A DNA stretch of 64,000 nucleotides. It comes from an uncultured Coprococcus sp. GTDB taxonomy: Bacteria; Bacillota; Clostridia; Lachnospirales; Lachnospiraceae. The notes beneath the pieces were generated by a model that ran no database searches, was not told the origin of the DNA, and saw only the letters and a program-made list of their open reading frames with translations. This document shows, piece after piece, positions 46,247-55,680 of the stretch. How positions within the stretch are numbered: position 1 is the stretch's first letter; each line of letters begins with the position of its first letter. Made by a program: the position numbers and the translations under genes. The stretch lies in NCBI GenBank assembly GCA_934277375.1, contig CAKQTZ010000001.1, positions 399,838 through 463,837 on the forward strand, in the 5' to 3' direction.

Positions 46247-48622
46247 TTATTTTTTCTTCATGCCAGACAGTATGATTATGGCGAATGAAGCAAGGATTGT
46301 CACAATTACTGTTATAAGAATCACCAGTTGGAGATTCCGGACTCTGTTATGACGTTTGTCCACGGAACTATCCGCCTTGTAGCTGTCAAAGTGAGCGGTG
46401 CTCTTCTGGGTTGTAGTCTCAGTGGTGGTCTCTGATGCCGTGGTCGTTTCGGTAGTGGTCTCCTCGGTGGTTGTCTCCGCCGTTGTGTATTCCGTTGTGG
46501 TGTACTCTGTAGTGTACTCCGTGGTTATCTCTGTGGTAGACTCCGTTGTAACCTGGGTCGTAGACTGGGTGGTTACTATAGGAGCTGTTGTTGTTGGCTG
46601 TTCTGTGGTCTGCTTTTCCTCTATAGTAAAGCCTGTGACAGCATCACCTGTGGTAGAGCGGATGGTTATGGAGTGCGATCCTACGGCCAGTGAGTCCAGA
46701 TAGGAACTTTTAAGCTCAACTATTATGCTGCCTTCTGATACCTTGTAGTATGAAGAAGATATTTTTCTGCCATCGATCAGAACGCACTCAAAATCGTCAA
46801 ATGCAGCATCGGAACGGAACTTTACAGTATCATTTGTAGATTTTGTCCACTTGCTGCCGCTGCCGCCGATCATCTTAGGGGAAGTTTTCTTGAGTATTGT
46901 CTCACCTTCGCTGATCTCTGTGCTGCAGGATTTATCCTTGAAATATTTGCCGCAGTCTGAGCAGTACCAGTATTCTATGTGACCGTCTGATGCAGCGGTA
47001 GCAGATACGCGGTCGACCTTCTTCAGTGCTTCGTGGTTGGTGGTGCTGAGATCACCGTATTCGCCGCCACATACTTTGCATATTGCTTTTTTTATACATG
47101 TTGCCTGACCGCCGTAGCAATCCTGGGTAACCCTGTAGCCGCAGCCTTTGTTTGTACATTCTCTGAAATGGGAGCCTTCCCCATTGCTCTTCCATTTGCC
47201 GAGGGTGTGTTTGGATTTTGCTTTTACTACAACGGTGCCACAGAACTTACAGAGCTGAGGTGTGGTGCAGTCGTTGTCATCGGCTTCTGCTACATGTTTT
47301 TTGTTCACAGTTATGGTAAAGCTGGTCGTGTTGCCTGCCTTGTCTGTCACAGTGATGGTCTGGGAACCGTCAGCCGGTTTTATGGTGAGCTTGTTGTTCT
47401 CATCCAGCTTCTTTTTCTTGTCGTTCACAGTTACCTTGGCCAGATGTGACTCTTTGACAGTGATGGCTGCTGTTTTGCAGTATGTCTGTCCATCCTCTAT
47501 GCCGCGGACGATAGGTGCGTGGCAGTCTATTATAAATCCAGCAGATGATATATACGTGGATTTGCCGTTCTCTCCGGTAAGTCTGGCATATATGACATAT
47601 CTTCCCTCGTCCGCAACGCTTATACCATCGCTGTAGTCTTCAAATGAGCTCTTGGCAAGAGCCTTCTCAGACAGGAATTTGCTGCTGATAAGGTAGGATA
47701 TGGATGTGACGCTGTCCGGAGCATCACTGTTGTCGCAGGTTATACTAATCTTCTGTGATTTGTTGTAGTACAGGTCAAAAGAAGAGCTTTGAAGGCTGTC
47801 CCAGCTCTTATCACCTATGCTTATATGACCTGTGGGAGCTGCAAGGGATTCCCATATAGCGTAAAATGTCAGATTACGTGTATCTGGAGTTCCATCCGGG
47901 TCAGAGTATGCCATGCCAAGCTCATCCGCCTTCTCAAATGTGTGATGGAATATGACGTTTATGGTGGAGCCGCTTCCATCAGGGGTGGTGTTCCAGCCCT
48001 TGAATTCGTAGTTATCCCTGGTTGGAACATAATCGTTCAGTGCGACTCCATAGTGCTTTCCAGCCACATCAAAATCATAGGCTGCGGATGACTGATCATT
48101 TATCTGGCCGCCGTTGGCGTCCAGCGTGAATGTCAGTGCTGATCCGTCGTAACTGTTCTTGGTGTATATTGCTGATATATGCAGTTTGTTAGAATCACCT
48201 GTAAAATTGGCGGCAGAGATGCTTGTGACTTTGGTTCTGTTGTTGTACCATCCGGTGAAAGTAAAACCTTCCTTTGATGGCACATACCCGGACAGATCAA
48301 CCGGCTGAAAATCTTTTTTTGGATAGCCAAGCTTTAGCTGTTCCTGGTCGTTTATAACACCACCTGCGGCATCCAGTACTATATAATATGTATCCGGATT
48401 CTCTGCTTCAGTTGTTGCCTCGGTTGTTGCCTCGGTTGTTGCTTCAGTTGTTGCCTCGGTGGTAGTCTCCGTGGCCGCTTCGGTAGTTACCTCGGTGGTA
48501 GTCTCAGTGTTTTCCTTTGTAACTGTTTCCGTTGTATCCCCTGTTTCTTCTGCAAATGCAGTGAAGCATGGCAGACAGAACAAGACACAGAAAACACATA
48601 AGAAATAAAGTGTTTTTTTCAT
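46247..48622 (-). CDS. Surface protein with Thr/Glu-rich stalks and InlB-type B repeats
   Basis: 791 aa. A signal peptide (1-24) is followed by a Thr/Glu-rich stretch (about 26-72, TTEATTEATTEA repeats) and two or three InlB B-repeat-like modules (YYIVLDAAGG, FTFTGWYNN; LTFTLDANGG, EFKGWNTTPDGSG). An Ig-like region with KAGNTTSFTITV follows, and then a Cys/His-rich part with repeated CKFCG, CKVCGGEYG and CSDCGKYF pairs. A second Thr-rich stalk (about 665-745) leads to a C-terminal membrane helix and KKK. It is probably anchored outside the cell for adhesion. Both stalks use similar repeats. Confidence 0.85.
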   Translation of the reverse strand: MKKTLYFLCVFCVLFCLPCFTAFAEETGDTTETVTKENTETTTEVTTEAATETTTEATTEATTEATTEATTEAENPDTYYIVLDAAGGVINDQEQLKLGYPKKDFQPVDLSGYVPSKEGFTFTGWYNNRTKVTSISAANFTGDSNKLHISAIYTKNSYDGSALTFTLDANGGQINDQSSAAYDFDVAGKHYGVALNDYVPTRDNYEFKGWNTTPDGSGSTINVIFHHTFEKADELGMAYSDPDGTPDTRNLTFYAIWESLAAPTGHISIGDKSWDSLQSSSFDLYYNKSQKISITCDNSDAPDSVTSISYLISSKFLSEKALAKSSFEDYSDGISVADEGRYVIYARLTGENGKSTYISSAGFIIDCHAPIVRGIEDGQTYCKTAAITVKESHLAKVTVNDKKKKLDENNKLTIKPADGSQTITVTDKAGNTTSFTITVNKKHVAEADDNDCTTPQLCKFCGTVVVKAKSKHTLGKWKSNGEGSHFRECTNKGCGYRVTQDCYGGQATCIKKAICKVCGGEYGDLSTTNHEALKKVDRVSATAASDGHIEYWYCSDCGKYFKDKSCSTEISEGETILKKTSPKMIGGSGSKWTKSTNDTVKFRSDAAFDDFECVLIDGRKISSSYYKVSEGSIIVELKSSYLDSLAVGSHSITIRSTTGDAVTGFTIEEKQTTEQPTTTAPIVTTQSTTQVTTESTTEITTEYTTEYTTTEYTTAETTTEETTTETTTASETTTETTTQKSTAHFDSYKADSSVDKRHNRVRNLQLVILITVIVTILASFAIIILSGMKKK

Positions 48623-48738
48623 GTAATCCCTCCTTGCTGTTGTACGTCAGTCCATTAAAGCTGCCATGCCTGTTTTTATAGAAGACCTGACACATTTATT
48701 TGTAACGTACTCATTCACTTGTATGTGAAAGAAATATA

Positions 48739-48767
48739 ATTTTATTATACAAAATGTATAAAGACAA
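48739..48767 (-). promoter_or_regulatory. Promoter of the surface protein gene
   Basis: Minus strand TTGTCT (48767-48762), 17-nt spacer and TAAAAT (48744-48739), with an untranslated leader of about 110 nt. Confidence 0.6.
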
Positions 48768-48794
48768 AGGAATATAAACTTAATTAATAAAATG

Positions 48795-48858
48795 AAAGAA
48801 CGACCTGACAGATGCACACGGATGGATATTTCGGATGCGTCTGCCGGGTCGTTCCTTT
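48795..48858 (-). terminator. Hairpin terminator after the epimerase gene
   Basis: AAAGAACGACC and the following CAGATGC pair with GCGTCTG and GGGTCGTTCCTTT in a long imperfect stem just past the epimerase stop codon. Confidence 0.75.
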
Positions 48859-48884
48859 AAACAGCTATTGCGTTCTGATAAGTT

Positions 48885-49889
48885 TTAAGCCATAGTAAAT
48901 ATTCTTTCTCTGACGGTTTTTGACTCTCCTGGAGCAAGCTCTACATATCCTGTCACGGCAGGATCTCCGGAGAGGTTAGGAGCATCGATGTTCCAGCTCA
49001 TAGGTTCAGGGCAGAAGTATCCCTTGTCGCCGTGGTCGTTCCAGATGATCCAGAACTTCATGGTGTCATCAACTTCGTAGCACACCTTTTTGCCTGTCGC
49101 GGTATCTGTTGCATACACGCCATAGAATGGCTTGCCATCAAGCTCGTTCATCTGTGCTGTGTACAGATCATTGTCTATATCTTTGAGTACAGGAACCATG
49201 GTTCCGTTCTTGTACTGGAGATCATAGTCTGTTATCGGAAGATTCTTCTCAGTTGGAATGGCGTGTTCGTCGAGTTCCCATTTGTCGCCGATAGGCACAC
49301 AGAGACGCACATCCTCGCCCTTGCCTGTTCCAGTGAAAGGTCCCTTGAATGCGACATGGTTGCATACTCCGTATGGCATCTGTCTGTCTGAGAGATTCGT
49401 CAGTGTGAATTCGTAGTGCATACCGTCCGGAGCAAGAGTAAATGTAAAATCAGCTCTGAAACTCACAGGATATGTGGCATAGAATTCGTCGTTCTCATCG
49501 TATGTATATGAGGTTTTTCCTATGGCGTGATCTCCATCGACGGACACATCTTCAATTTTGTGGTTTCTCAGATGAAGGAATCCGTGAAGATGATTGCCGA
49601 GAGGATCGTTGCAAGGGAAGTGGTACATTGCATCTGAGGTCTTCAGATTACCATGTGACAGTCTGTTTGGAAGGTACAGGGTAGGCATTCCGTAGATCTC
49701 AGCTGAAGCCTTGAGCTGTGCCGGTGTAAGTGAAGGATCATTTCTGAATATATCTATATCCAGAGCAGTGTTCTCCATCTTCATGATATTACTTCCGTTA
49801 AATGGTGCGATGAGTGCGCGATAATCGCCAGATATGAGTTCGATGCAAGTCTCGCCTTTGTAGTCGATGGTACGTGCTGTAGTGTTCAT
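48885..49889 (-). CDS. Aldose 1-epimerase family protein
   Basis: 334 aa, a galactose mutarotase-like beta-sandwich. Key residues visible are the His of NHLHGF near residue 100, the His of CNHVAF (about 178) and the Glu of FCPEPMSW near residue 297. It interconverts alpha and beta anomers of aldoses, probably glucose or galactose released by the GH36, GH94 and phosphorylase enzymes. It has its own promoter region and stands alone. The exact sugar is not determined by sequence. Confidence 0.88.
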   Translation of the reverse strand: MNTTARTIDYKGETCIELISGDYRALIAPFNGSNIMKMENTALDIDIFRNDPSLTPAQLKASAEIYGMPTLYLPNRLSHGNLKTSDAMYHFPCNDPLGNHLHGFLHLRNHKIEDVSVDGDHAIGKTSYTYDENDEFYATYPVSFRADFTFTLAPDGMHYEFTLTNLSDRQMPYGVCNHVAFKGPFTGTGKGEDVRLCVPIGDKWELDEHAIPTEKNLPITDYDLQYKNGTMVPVLKDIDNDLYTAQMNELDGKPFYGVYATDTATGKKVCYEVDDTMKFWIIWNDHGDKGYFCPEPMSWNIDAPNLSGDPAVTGYVELAPGESKTVRERIFTMA

Positions 49890-50121
49890 TGTTTTCTCCT
49901 CTTCTAAGTTGTTGTTTAATACGATGATTTATAATTAAAGTAAATTATTTAAGCTTTGTAACAAATAGTAACACGTATGATTTTGTATGGCAATATAGAA
50001 TATTTCAGTGGGGATAAATGACATGAAACAGTGCGTTCTTGATTATTTTTTCATTAATTGATATACTACCCTAGGATGTTTTGACGGTAATGAGAAGAAG
50101 CTGGTTAATTCGGAGGTCAAA

Positions 50122-50994
50122 GTGACTAAGAATAATAACACTTATTATAGAAGAAAGATACAGAGACAGCGGCATCACCGCAGAAGGCAGCTGTTTGATG
50201 GCGGTGTAGGGATCGTTGTCATAATTATATTTATATTTGCTCTTGGACAGGGCAATCTGAAAAAGGATGTAAAGGGACAGGAGGAGATCCGGCCTGAGAG
50301 CGGAACACTGGCCCAGTTAAGCGATGAACAGAACGCATTGGATGATGCGGATCAGCAGGATATTGTGAACGGAGATCTGTTTGATGATAAAATATATACA
50401 GTTTCACAGACAGTGGATAACAGCTATTTTGATACATCTATCCTCATCGGCGACTCCCGCGCTGAGACTCTGGGATTGTACAGTGATGCAGGCAGCTGGG
50501 ACATGTGTGCAGCGAAGAATCTGGATGTGGAAAAGGTTGTCAGCACCAAGATGTTCACTGGAGAAACTGGACAGCAGTGTACAGTTATAGACATTCTTGG
50601 TGAGAAGAATTACAAAAGTATATACATATCTTTCGGAACTGAGGAATTGTCCTGGTATAATGAGAGGTATATATCGGCGTATAGAACCATGCTTGACCGT
50701 ATCACGGAGCTGCGGCCTGCTGCAGATATATATGTTATGTCTTTATTGCCTGTGACCGCCAGCCTGTCGTATGGCGATAAGGTGTACAACAATCCGAATA
50801 TAGACAAGTTGAATTCCCTGGTCAAGGAGTTGTGTGGTCAGTATGAACATGTCATTTATCTCGATGTGGCATCCAGTGTCAGTGAGAATGGAGTGCTTCC
50901 TGAGGATGCAGGGATAGACGGCATACATTGCAACAAAGAATACTGTGGCAGGATTATGGATTATATAAGAAGAAACGTATATGTGAGAAGATAG
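50122..50994 (+). CDS. Membrane-anchored SGNH hydrolase-like protein
   Basis: 290 aa. A basic N-terminus and one transmembrane helix (about 33-52) lead to an extracytoplasmic SGNH/GDSL domain. Block I is ILIGDSRAETLG with the catalytic Ser, block III IYISFGTEELSWY replaces the usual GxNxxx pattern, and block V is AGIDGIHCN with Asp and His. The start is GTG at 50122 with GGAGG 5 nt before it. The DUF4358 gene follows 15 nt later, a pairing seen with surface-polymer acyltransferases in this group. O-acyl removal from a wall polymer is possible. Confidence 0.8.
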   Translation: MTKNNNTYYRRKIQRQRHHRRRQLFDGGVGIVVIIIFIFALGQGNLKKDVKGQEEIRPESGTLAQLSDEQNALDDADQQDIVNGDLFDDKIYTVSQTVDNSYFDTSILIGDSRAETLGLYSDAGSWDMCAAKNLDVEKVVSTKMFTGETGQQCTVIDILGEKNYKSIYISFGTEELSWYNERYISAYRTMLDRITELRPAADIYVMSLLPVTASLSYGDKVYNNPNIDKLNSLVKELCGQYEHVIYLDVASSVSENGVLPEDAGIDGIHCNKEYCGRIMDYIRRNVYVRR

Positions 50995-51009
50995 TGGAGA
51001 CGTGTACGC

Positions 51010-51486
51010 ATGAATAGAAAAATAATATGGTTTATTGCCTGTGCATTGATCGTAAGCAGTCTTGCAGGATGTGGAAAAGATAAAGATGATGAAACTGTAA
51101 GTCCGGATGTGAGAACTCTGGCGGACATGCTTGTGGCCGGACTGGAATTCGAAGATTCAGTGTCGGAGGTGTCTGTTGATACGGCCATAAAGTATTATGG
51201 GATATCGGATGGTGAAGTGCAAGACAGTGTATCGTATATATCTACTGGCGCAACATCGGAGGAGCTGTCTGTATTTGAGGCTGTGACGGACAGCGATGCA
51301 CAGAATATACTGGCTGCGATGAAAAGCAGAAGGGATTCGCAGATACAGGTTTATCTGGATTATAAGCCAGACGAGGTGAACAGACTTGACAACGCAGTTC
51401 TCTATGCGCATGGGAGATTTGTCGTGTATGTGGTATCTGATGACAGTGATAAGGCACATAGTATAATAAGTGGTTATCTGGAGTGA
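51010..51486 (+). CDS. DUF4358-family lipoprotein
   Basis: 158 aa. A lipoprotein signal with lipobox LAGCG (Cys near residue 21) is followed by a DUF4358 domain (about 35-158) with YYGISDGEV and the C-terminal GRFVVYVVSDD. It lies 15 nt behind the SGNH gene in one operon. No activity is known for the family. Its stop codon lies close to the operon terminator. Confidence 0.82.
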   Translation: MNRKIIWFIACALIVSSLAGCGKDKDDETVSPDVRTLADMLVAGLEFEDSVSEVSVDTAIKYYGISDGEVQDSVSYISTGATSEELSVFEAVTDSDAQNILAAMKSRRDSQIQVYLDYKPDEVNRLDNAVLYAHGRFVVYVVSDDSDKAHSIISGYLE

Positions 51487-51507
51487 GCGCTCCAGGTAGC
51501 CTTTTTT
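51472..51507 (+). terminator. Terminator overlapping the DUF4358 stop
   Basis: GGTTATCTGGAG (51472-51483) pairs with CTCCAGGTAGCC (51490-51501), followed by TTTTTT. Confidence 0.88.
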
Positions 51508-51854
51508 ATTTAGGTCATGCAATGAAAAGATGTAACGGAGACAGCGTATGGGCATATAATAATAGTAAATTCGCTGTCAGATAATAAGATAAATAAAGAC
51601 TTTTTAATGCGGTTGTAATTTCTAATTCTGCCATGTATTATTATGTATAATGTATACAATATACAAAATACAATAGTTGACAGCTTTTTATATCAGCTAT
51701 GGGAGCCTGTATATGGTTCCCGTGCTGAAACAGAATATAGCTGAGCAGTAAGATAGACTCAGATGTGGTCATGTGTACATAGTGGTGCATTCGGTGGCTG
51801 CCAGGGACTGTGAAAGAAAAGCTGGTGTATAAATATAGAAGAGAGGTAAACAAG
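51508..51854. other. 347-nt AT-rich intergenic stretch with two inverted repeats
   Basis: GACAGCG (51540-51546) mirrors CGCTGTC (51572-51578). A second hairpin joins CAGC (51694-51697) plus GGGAGCC (51701-51707) to GGTTCCC (51715-51721) plus GCTG (51724-51727). TATAAT is at 51646-51651 with no good -35. I see no ORF or known riboswitch. Confidence 0.45.
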
Positions 51855-52418
51855 ATGTCTAAACAGATGTGGAAACCAGGAAATATGTTATATCCGGTTC
51901 CGGCAGTCATGGTGAGCTGTCAGAGAGCTGGGGAGAAGGCAAACATAGTGACAATAGCGTGGGCGGGTACAGTGTGCAGTGATCCGGCCATGGTGTCGAT
52001 ATCCGTGCGCCCGGAGAGATATTCGTATGACATAATAAAGGAGACCGGAGAATTCACTATAAATCTTGTCACTGAAAAACTGGCATTTGCAACGGATTAC
52101 TGTGGAGTAAAATCAGGCAGGGATGTTGACAAATTTAAGGATATGAAACTTCATACATGTGATGGAGTAAATGTGTCATGTCCGGGAATTGAGGAGAGCC
52201 CTGTGAATATTGAGTGTAAGGTAAAACAGATCATTCCGCTTGGTTCACATGATATGTTCCTTGCAGAGGTCGTGGGAGTACAGGTGAGTGAGGAATATAT
52301 GGATAAAACCGGCAAGTTCAACCTGAACAGCACAGGTCTGGTGGCTTATTCACATGGAGAATATTTTAAGCTGGGTGAAAAGCTTGGAAAATTCGGGTAT
52401 TCAGTCAGAAAGAAGTAG
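51855..52418 (+). CDS. Flavin reductase-like (flavoredoxin) protein
   Basis: 187 aa. The FMN-binding split-barrel family is indicated by VPAVMVSCQ, WAGTVCSDPAMVSISVRPERYSYD and the ETGEFTINLV segment. Members reduce flavin or carry electrons in anaerobes. ATG 51855 follows AGAGAGG; the frame extends 45 nt upstream without a ribosome binding site. It lies upstream of ispE with a 50-nt gap and may or may not share its transcript. Confidence 0.88.
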   Translation: MSKQMWKPGNMLYPVPAVMVSCQRAGEKANIVTIAWAGTVCSDPAMVSISVRPERYSYDIIKETGEFTINLVTEKLAFATDYCGVKSGRDVDKFKDMKLHTCDGVNVSCPGIEESPVNIECKVKQIIPLGSHDMFLAEVVGVQVSEEYMDKTGKFNLNSTGLVAYSHGEYFKLGEKLGKFGYSVRKK

Positions 52419-52470
52419 TGCTTCAGAGTACAGATGAAATACAGTATACAGGTGCGGACAGGAGAGAAGA

Positions 52471-53358
52471 ATGGAATTATCATTAAATGCATATGGCAAG
52501 ATAAATCTTGGACTGGATGTAGTCAGAAGAAGAGAAGATGGATATCATGAAGTGAAGATGATCATGCAGACGGTTGATCTGTATGACAGAATGGAATTTC
52601 GTGACATTGACGATGAACGAGTAATTATAGAATCTGATTCAGGGGAGATGCCAGAGACCTGCGATAATATCATATATAAGGCATATATGCTGCTAAAAGA
52701 GGAATTCAATATACCAGGTGGAATGCATGTGTTACTGGAAAAGCACATTCCGGTAGCTGCGGGTATGGCAGGCGGAAGTGCGGATGCTGCCGCCACACTG
52801 ATCGCAGTGAACAGAATATTTGATCTCGGACTCAGTGATCAGCAGCTTATGGAGTATGGAGTGAAAATTGGTGCAGATGTTCCATACTGTATAATGAAAG
52901 GCACGGCACTGGCAGAGGGGATAGGCGAGAAGCTTACACCTCTGCCATCGATTCCGGACTGCCTGATCGTTATAGCTAAGCCTGAGATAAGCGTGTCGAC
53001 AAAATGGGTATACCAGAATCTGCATGTGGACAGGCTGGTCTCTGAGCAGCATCCGGATATAGATAAGCTGACAGATGCTCTGGCTGCAGGAGACATAAGG
53101 AAGCTGGCAGAAAATATGGGCAACATACTTGAAACGGTTACCGTGAGACGGTATCCCGAGATAGAGTCTGTATGTAAATTTATTGAGGAAAATGGTGCCC
53201 TGGGCGCACGGATGAGTGGCAGCGGACCGACTGTATTTGGTATATATGACACTGATTCAGAACGCGAGGCTGAGAAAGTGGTTGAGAAGTTGAGAAAGAA
53301 TGATCTGATACAGGCGGCTTATGTGGTCAGACCATACAACGTAGATGAAAAGAGGTAG
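52471..53358 (+). CDS. ispE: 4-diphosphocytidyl-2-C-methyl-D-erythritol kinase
   Basis: 295 aa, a GHMP kinase of the MEP isoprenoid pathway. The lysine of AYGKINLGLDV near residue 10 and the Asp of GADVPYC near residue 135 form the catalytic site. PVAAGMAGGSADAAA (about 90-104) is the ATP loop. ARMSGSGPTVFG is the C-terminal GHMP motif. It abuts the GntR gene with no gap, an arrangement common in Clostridia. Confidence 0.96.
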   Translation: MELSLNAYGKINLGLDVVRRREDGYHEVKMIMQTVDLYDRMEFRDIDDERVIIESDSGEMPETCDNIIYKAYMLLKEEFNIPGGMHVLLEKHIPVAAGMAGGSADAAATLIAVNRIFDLGLSDQQLMEYGVKIGADVPYCIMKGTALAEGIGEKLTPLPSIPDCLIVIAKPEISVSTKWVYQNLHVDRLVSEQHPDIDKLTDALAAGDIRKLAENMGNILETVTVRRYPEIESVCKFIEENGALGARMSGSGPTVFGIYDTDSEREAEKVVEKLRKNDLIQAAYVVRPYNVDEKR

Positions 53359-54039
53359 ATGATGGATCTGAGACTGGATATGGATGAATATCTTCCTCTG
53401 CGGGAGGTTGTATTCAATACATTAAGAAATGCGATCGTTCACGGCGAGTTTGAGCCTGGTGAGAGATTGATGGAAGTAACTCTGGCAAAACGGCTTGGAG
53501 TCAGCCGCACCCCTGTGAGAGAGGCCATGCGCATGCTTGAGCTGGAGGGACTGGTTGTTATGATACCGAGGCGCGGAGCTGAGGTGGCAAGGATAACAGC
53601 AAAGGATCTGAGCGATGCACTTGAGATAAGGATGGCGCTGGAGGATCTGGCCGCCGGTCTTGCGTGCAAGAGGATAGATAACGCTGGAAAGGACAGGCTG
53701 AGAGAGACCTGCGTGCGATTCAGGGAAGCCATTCAATCAAAAAAGATTCCTGATATAGTGGATGCCGATGTAGCATTTCACAATGCGATAATGGACAGTA
53801 CCAATAACCGCAGACTTATAAGCATGTCACAGAGCCTCAGGGAGCAGGTGTACAGATATCGAGTTGAGTATGTGAAGGACTTCAGCTATCATGATAAACT
53901 TGTCAGCGAACATGATGCGCTTATGGCGGCTATCCTTGAGGGAGATGTTGAACGAGCCAAGGAAGTGACGAGAAAACATATATATGATCAGGAACAGATA
54001 GTGATCGAGAATGTAGTAAAAACACAAAAAAATTCATGA
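53359..54039 (+). CDS. GntR-family regulator, FadR/FCD type
   Basis: 226 aa. The winged helix-turn-helix (about 12-75) contains LAKRLGVSRTPVREAMRMLE. An FCD effector domain follows (about 85-215) with likely metal ligands D-x-x-FH-N near residue 133, H187-type and H-x-x-x near 208. It starts directly at the ispE stop codon, so translation is coupled. FCD regulators sense organic acids, but the ligand is unknown here. Confidence 0.9.
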   Translation: MMDLRLDMDEYLPLREVVFNTLRNAIVHGEFEPGERLMEVTLAKRLGVSRTPVREAMRMLELEGLVVMIPRRGAEVARITAKDLSDALEIRMALEDLAAGLACKRIDNAGKDRLRETCVRFREAIQSKKIPDIVDADVAFHNAIMDSTNNRRLISMSQSLREQVYRYRVEYVKDFSYHDKLVSEHDALMAAILEGDVERAKEVTRKHIYDQEQIVIENVVKTQKNS

Positions 54040-54045
54040 AATATA

Positions 54046-54094
54046 AACATCCCGGATGTCAGAAATGCAAACTGATATCCGGGATGTTTTTTTT
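54046..54094 (+). terminator. Terminator after the ispE-gntR pair
   Basis: AACATCCCGGATGTCAG (54046-54062) pairs with CTGATATCCGGGATGTT (54072-54088) with one mismatch, followed by eight Ts. Confidence 0.92.
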
Positions 54095-54194
54095 GCGCGA
54101 TTTAATTAGTGGATCGGTGAATAAATGGGATGATGAAGGAAAGAATAATGTATAGATGATATGTTGTTGTGAACAGGGAGCATGGAATGACAAG

Positions 54195-55679
54195 ATGCAG
54201 ATCAGCAAAAATATAGATGAAAACATCACAAAAATAAAATCAAAATTCAGAGGATGGGACGATTTGGTAGAAAAGAAATTCTCTGTCAGACGTCTGTCCT
54301 GGGGCGGCGAAGCGGCCATATACGTTGTATATATCGATGGACTATGCGATCATGAACTTATAGAAAATACCATAATAAAGCCCATAACATGGGAATGGCG
54401 GCATGACGACACGGATAATTTGTGGGAACATATTATATCCTGCGAGGGTCAGACGGCTGATTATACTTTGGAGAATGACTTTAATAATGTGGTGAATTCT
54501 GTGCTGAAGGGTGATACGGCTATATTCGTGTCGGACAGTGACAATGCAATGATCGTGTCATCCAAGAGGTTTCCTGTGAGAGGCATAGAAGAGAGTTCCA
54601 CCGAGGGTGGAATGAGAGGACCGAGGGATAGCTTTAATGAAAACTTCCGTACATCCACTGCTCTTATAAGACGAAGGATAAAGGATACACATCTTCGGCT
54701 TGAACAGGGGACTATGGGAGTGAGATCGAGAACGGACTATGGGCTGTTTTATATAGAAGATATAGCCAGACCTGAGCTTGTGGAACAGGTTAGAGCAGCC
54801 ATGGATAAGTACGACATAGACGCTATATTTGATAGCGGTATGGCGGAGCATCTTATGGAAAGAAGATGGCAGGAGATATTTCCGACATACCAGTCTACAA
54901 CCAGACCGGACAAAGCTGCTGCGGCATTGGTTGATGGAAGAGTTGTCGTGGTGTTCGATAATTCCCCCGAGGTCATCATAGCACCGGCAACCATAAACAC
55001 GCTGTTTCAGACGGCGGATGATTACTATAACAGGTGGACAGTGGCTACATTTGCCAGGATGATAAGATATGTGGCCGCATTTATAGCTGTGGGACTTCCC
55101 GGACTGTATATAGCTATAACCTGTTACCACAGGGAGCTGATCCCTGACAAACTATTGTATGCCATAGCGGATGCGAGGAGTCGGTTGTCATTTCCGATAG
55201 TTGTCGAGGTCCTCATTATGGAGCTCCTATTTGAATTGCTCCGGGAGGCCGGGATAAGGCTGCCCAGCCAGTTGGGCAATACCATAGGTGTTGTCGGGGG
55301 ACTTATTGTAGGACAATCTGCGGTTGAAGCGGGAATAGTGAGCACGATAGTTGTTATAGTAGTGGCCCTCACGGCAATTGCCTCGTTTGCCATACCTAAT
55401 GAGGCGTTCGCGTCAGTTTTCAGACTGCTCAAGTTTGTCACCATAATCGCCAGTGCTCTGTATGGAATATTGGGGTTTATCGTTGCTATGCTGGTGCTGG
55501 TGTTTCACCTGGCATCTCTTGACAGTTTTGGTGTTCCATATATGTCGCCGTTGGTATCCTGTGGCTACACCGGTGACGGATTCAGAGACTATGTTGTAAG
55601 ATCGCCTATCCAGAAAATGATTTTCAGACCGGGATGGAGCAGACGGGAGGAACGGCGCAGGCTTGCCCGAAAGAAATAG
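54195..55679 (+). CDS. GerA-type spore germination protein
   Basis: 494 aa. An N-terminal soluble domain (about 1-270) with ISKNIDENITKIKSKF is followed by membrane helices (about 280-460) and a basic tail. TALIRRRIKDTHLRLEQG and VEVLIMELLFELLREAGIRLP are clear family blocks; GerA proteins form the nutrient receptor in the spore inner membrane. The start is uncertain: ATG 54195 gives the usual N-terminus, ATG 54156 adds 13 residues, and neither has a strong ribosome binding site. The next gene begins 1 nt after the stop codon. Confidence 0.85.
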   Translation: MQISKNIDENITKIKSKFRGWDDLVEKKFSVRRLSWGGEAAIYVVYIDGLCDHELIENTIIKPITWEWRHDDTDNLWEHIISCEGQTADYTLENDFNNVVNSVLKGDTAIFVSDSDNAMIVSSKRFPVRGIEESSTEGGMRGPRDSFNENFRTSTALIRRRIKDTHLRLEQGTMGVRSRTDYGLFYIEDIARPELVEQVRAAMDKYDIDAIFDSGMAEHLMERRWQEIFPTYQSTTRPDKAAAALVDGRVVVVFDNSPEVIIAPATINTLFQTADDYYNRWTVATFARMIRYVAAFIAVGLPGLYIAITCYHRELIPDKLLYAIADARSRLSFPIVVEVLIMELLFELLREAGIRLPSQLGNTIGVVGGLIVGQSAVEAGIVSTIVVIVVALTAIASFAIPNEAFASVFRLLKFVTIIASALYGILGFIVAMLVLVFHLASLDSFGVPYMSPLVSCGYTGDGFRDYVVRSPIQKMIFRPGWSRREERRRLARKK

Positions 55680-55680
55680 T

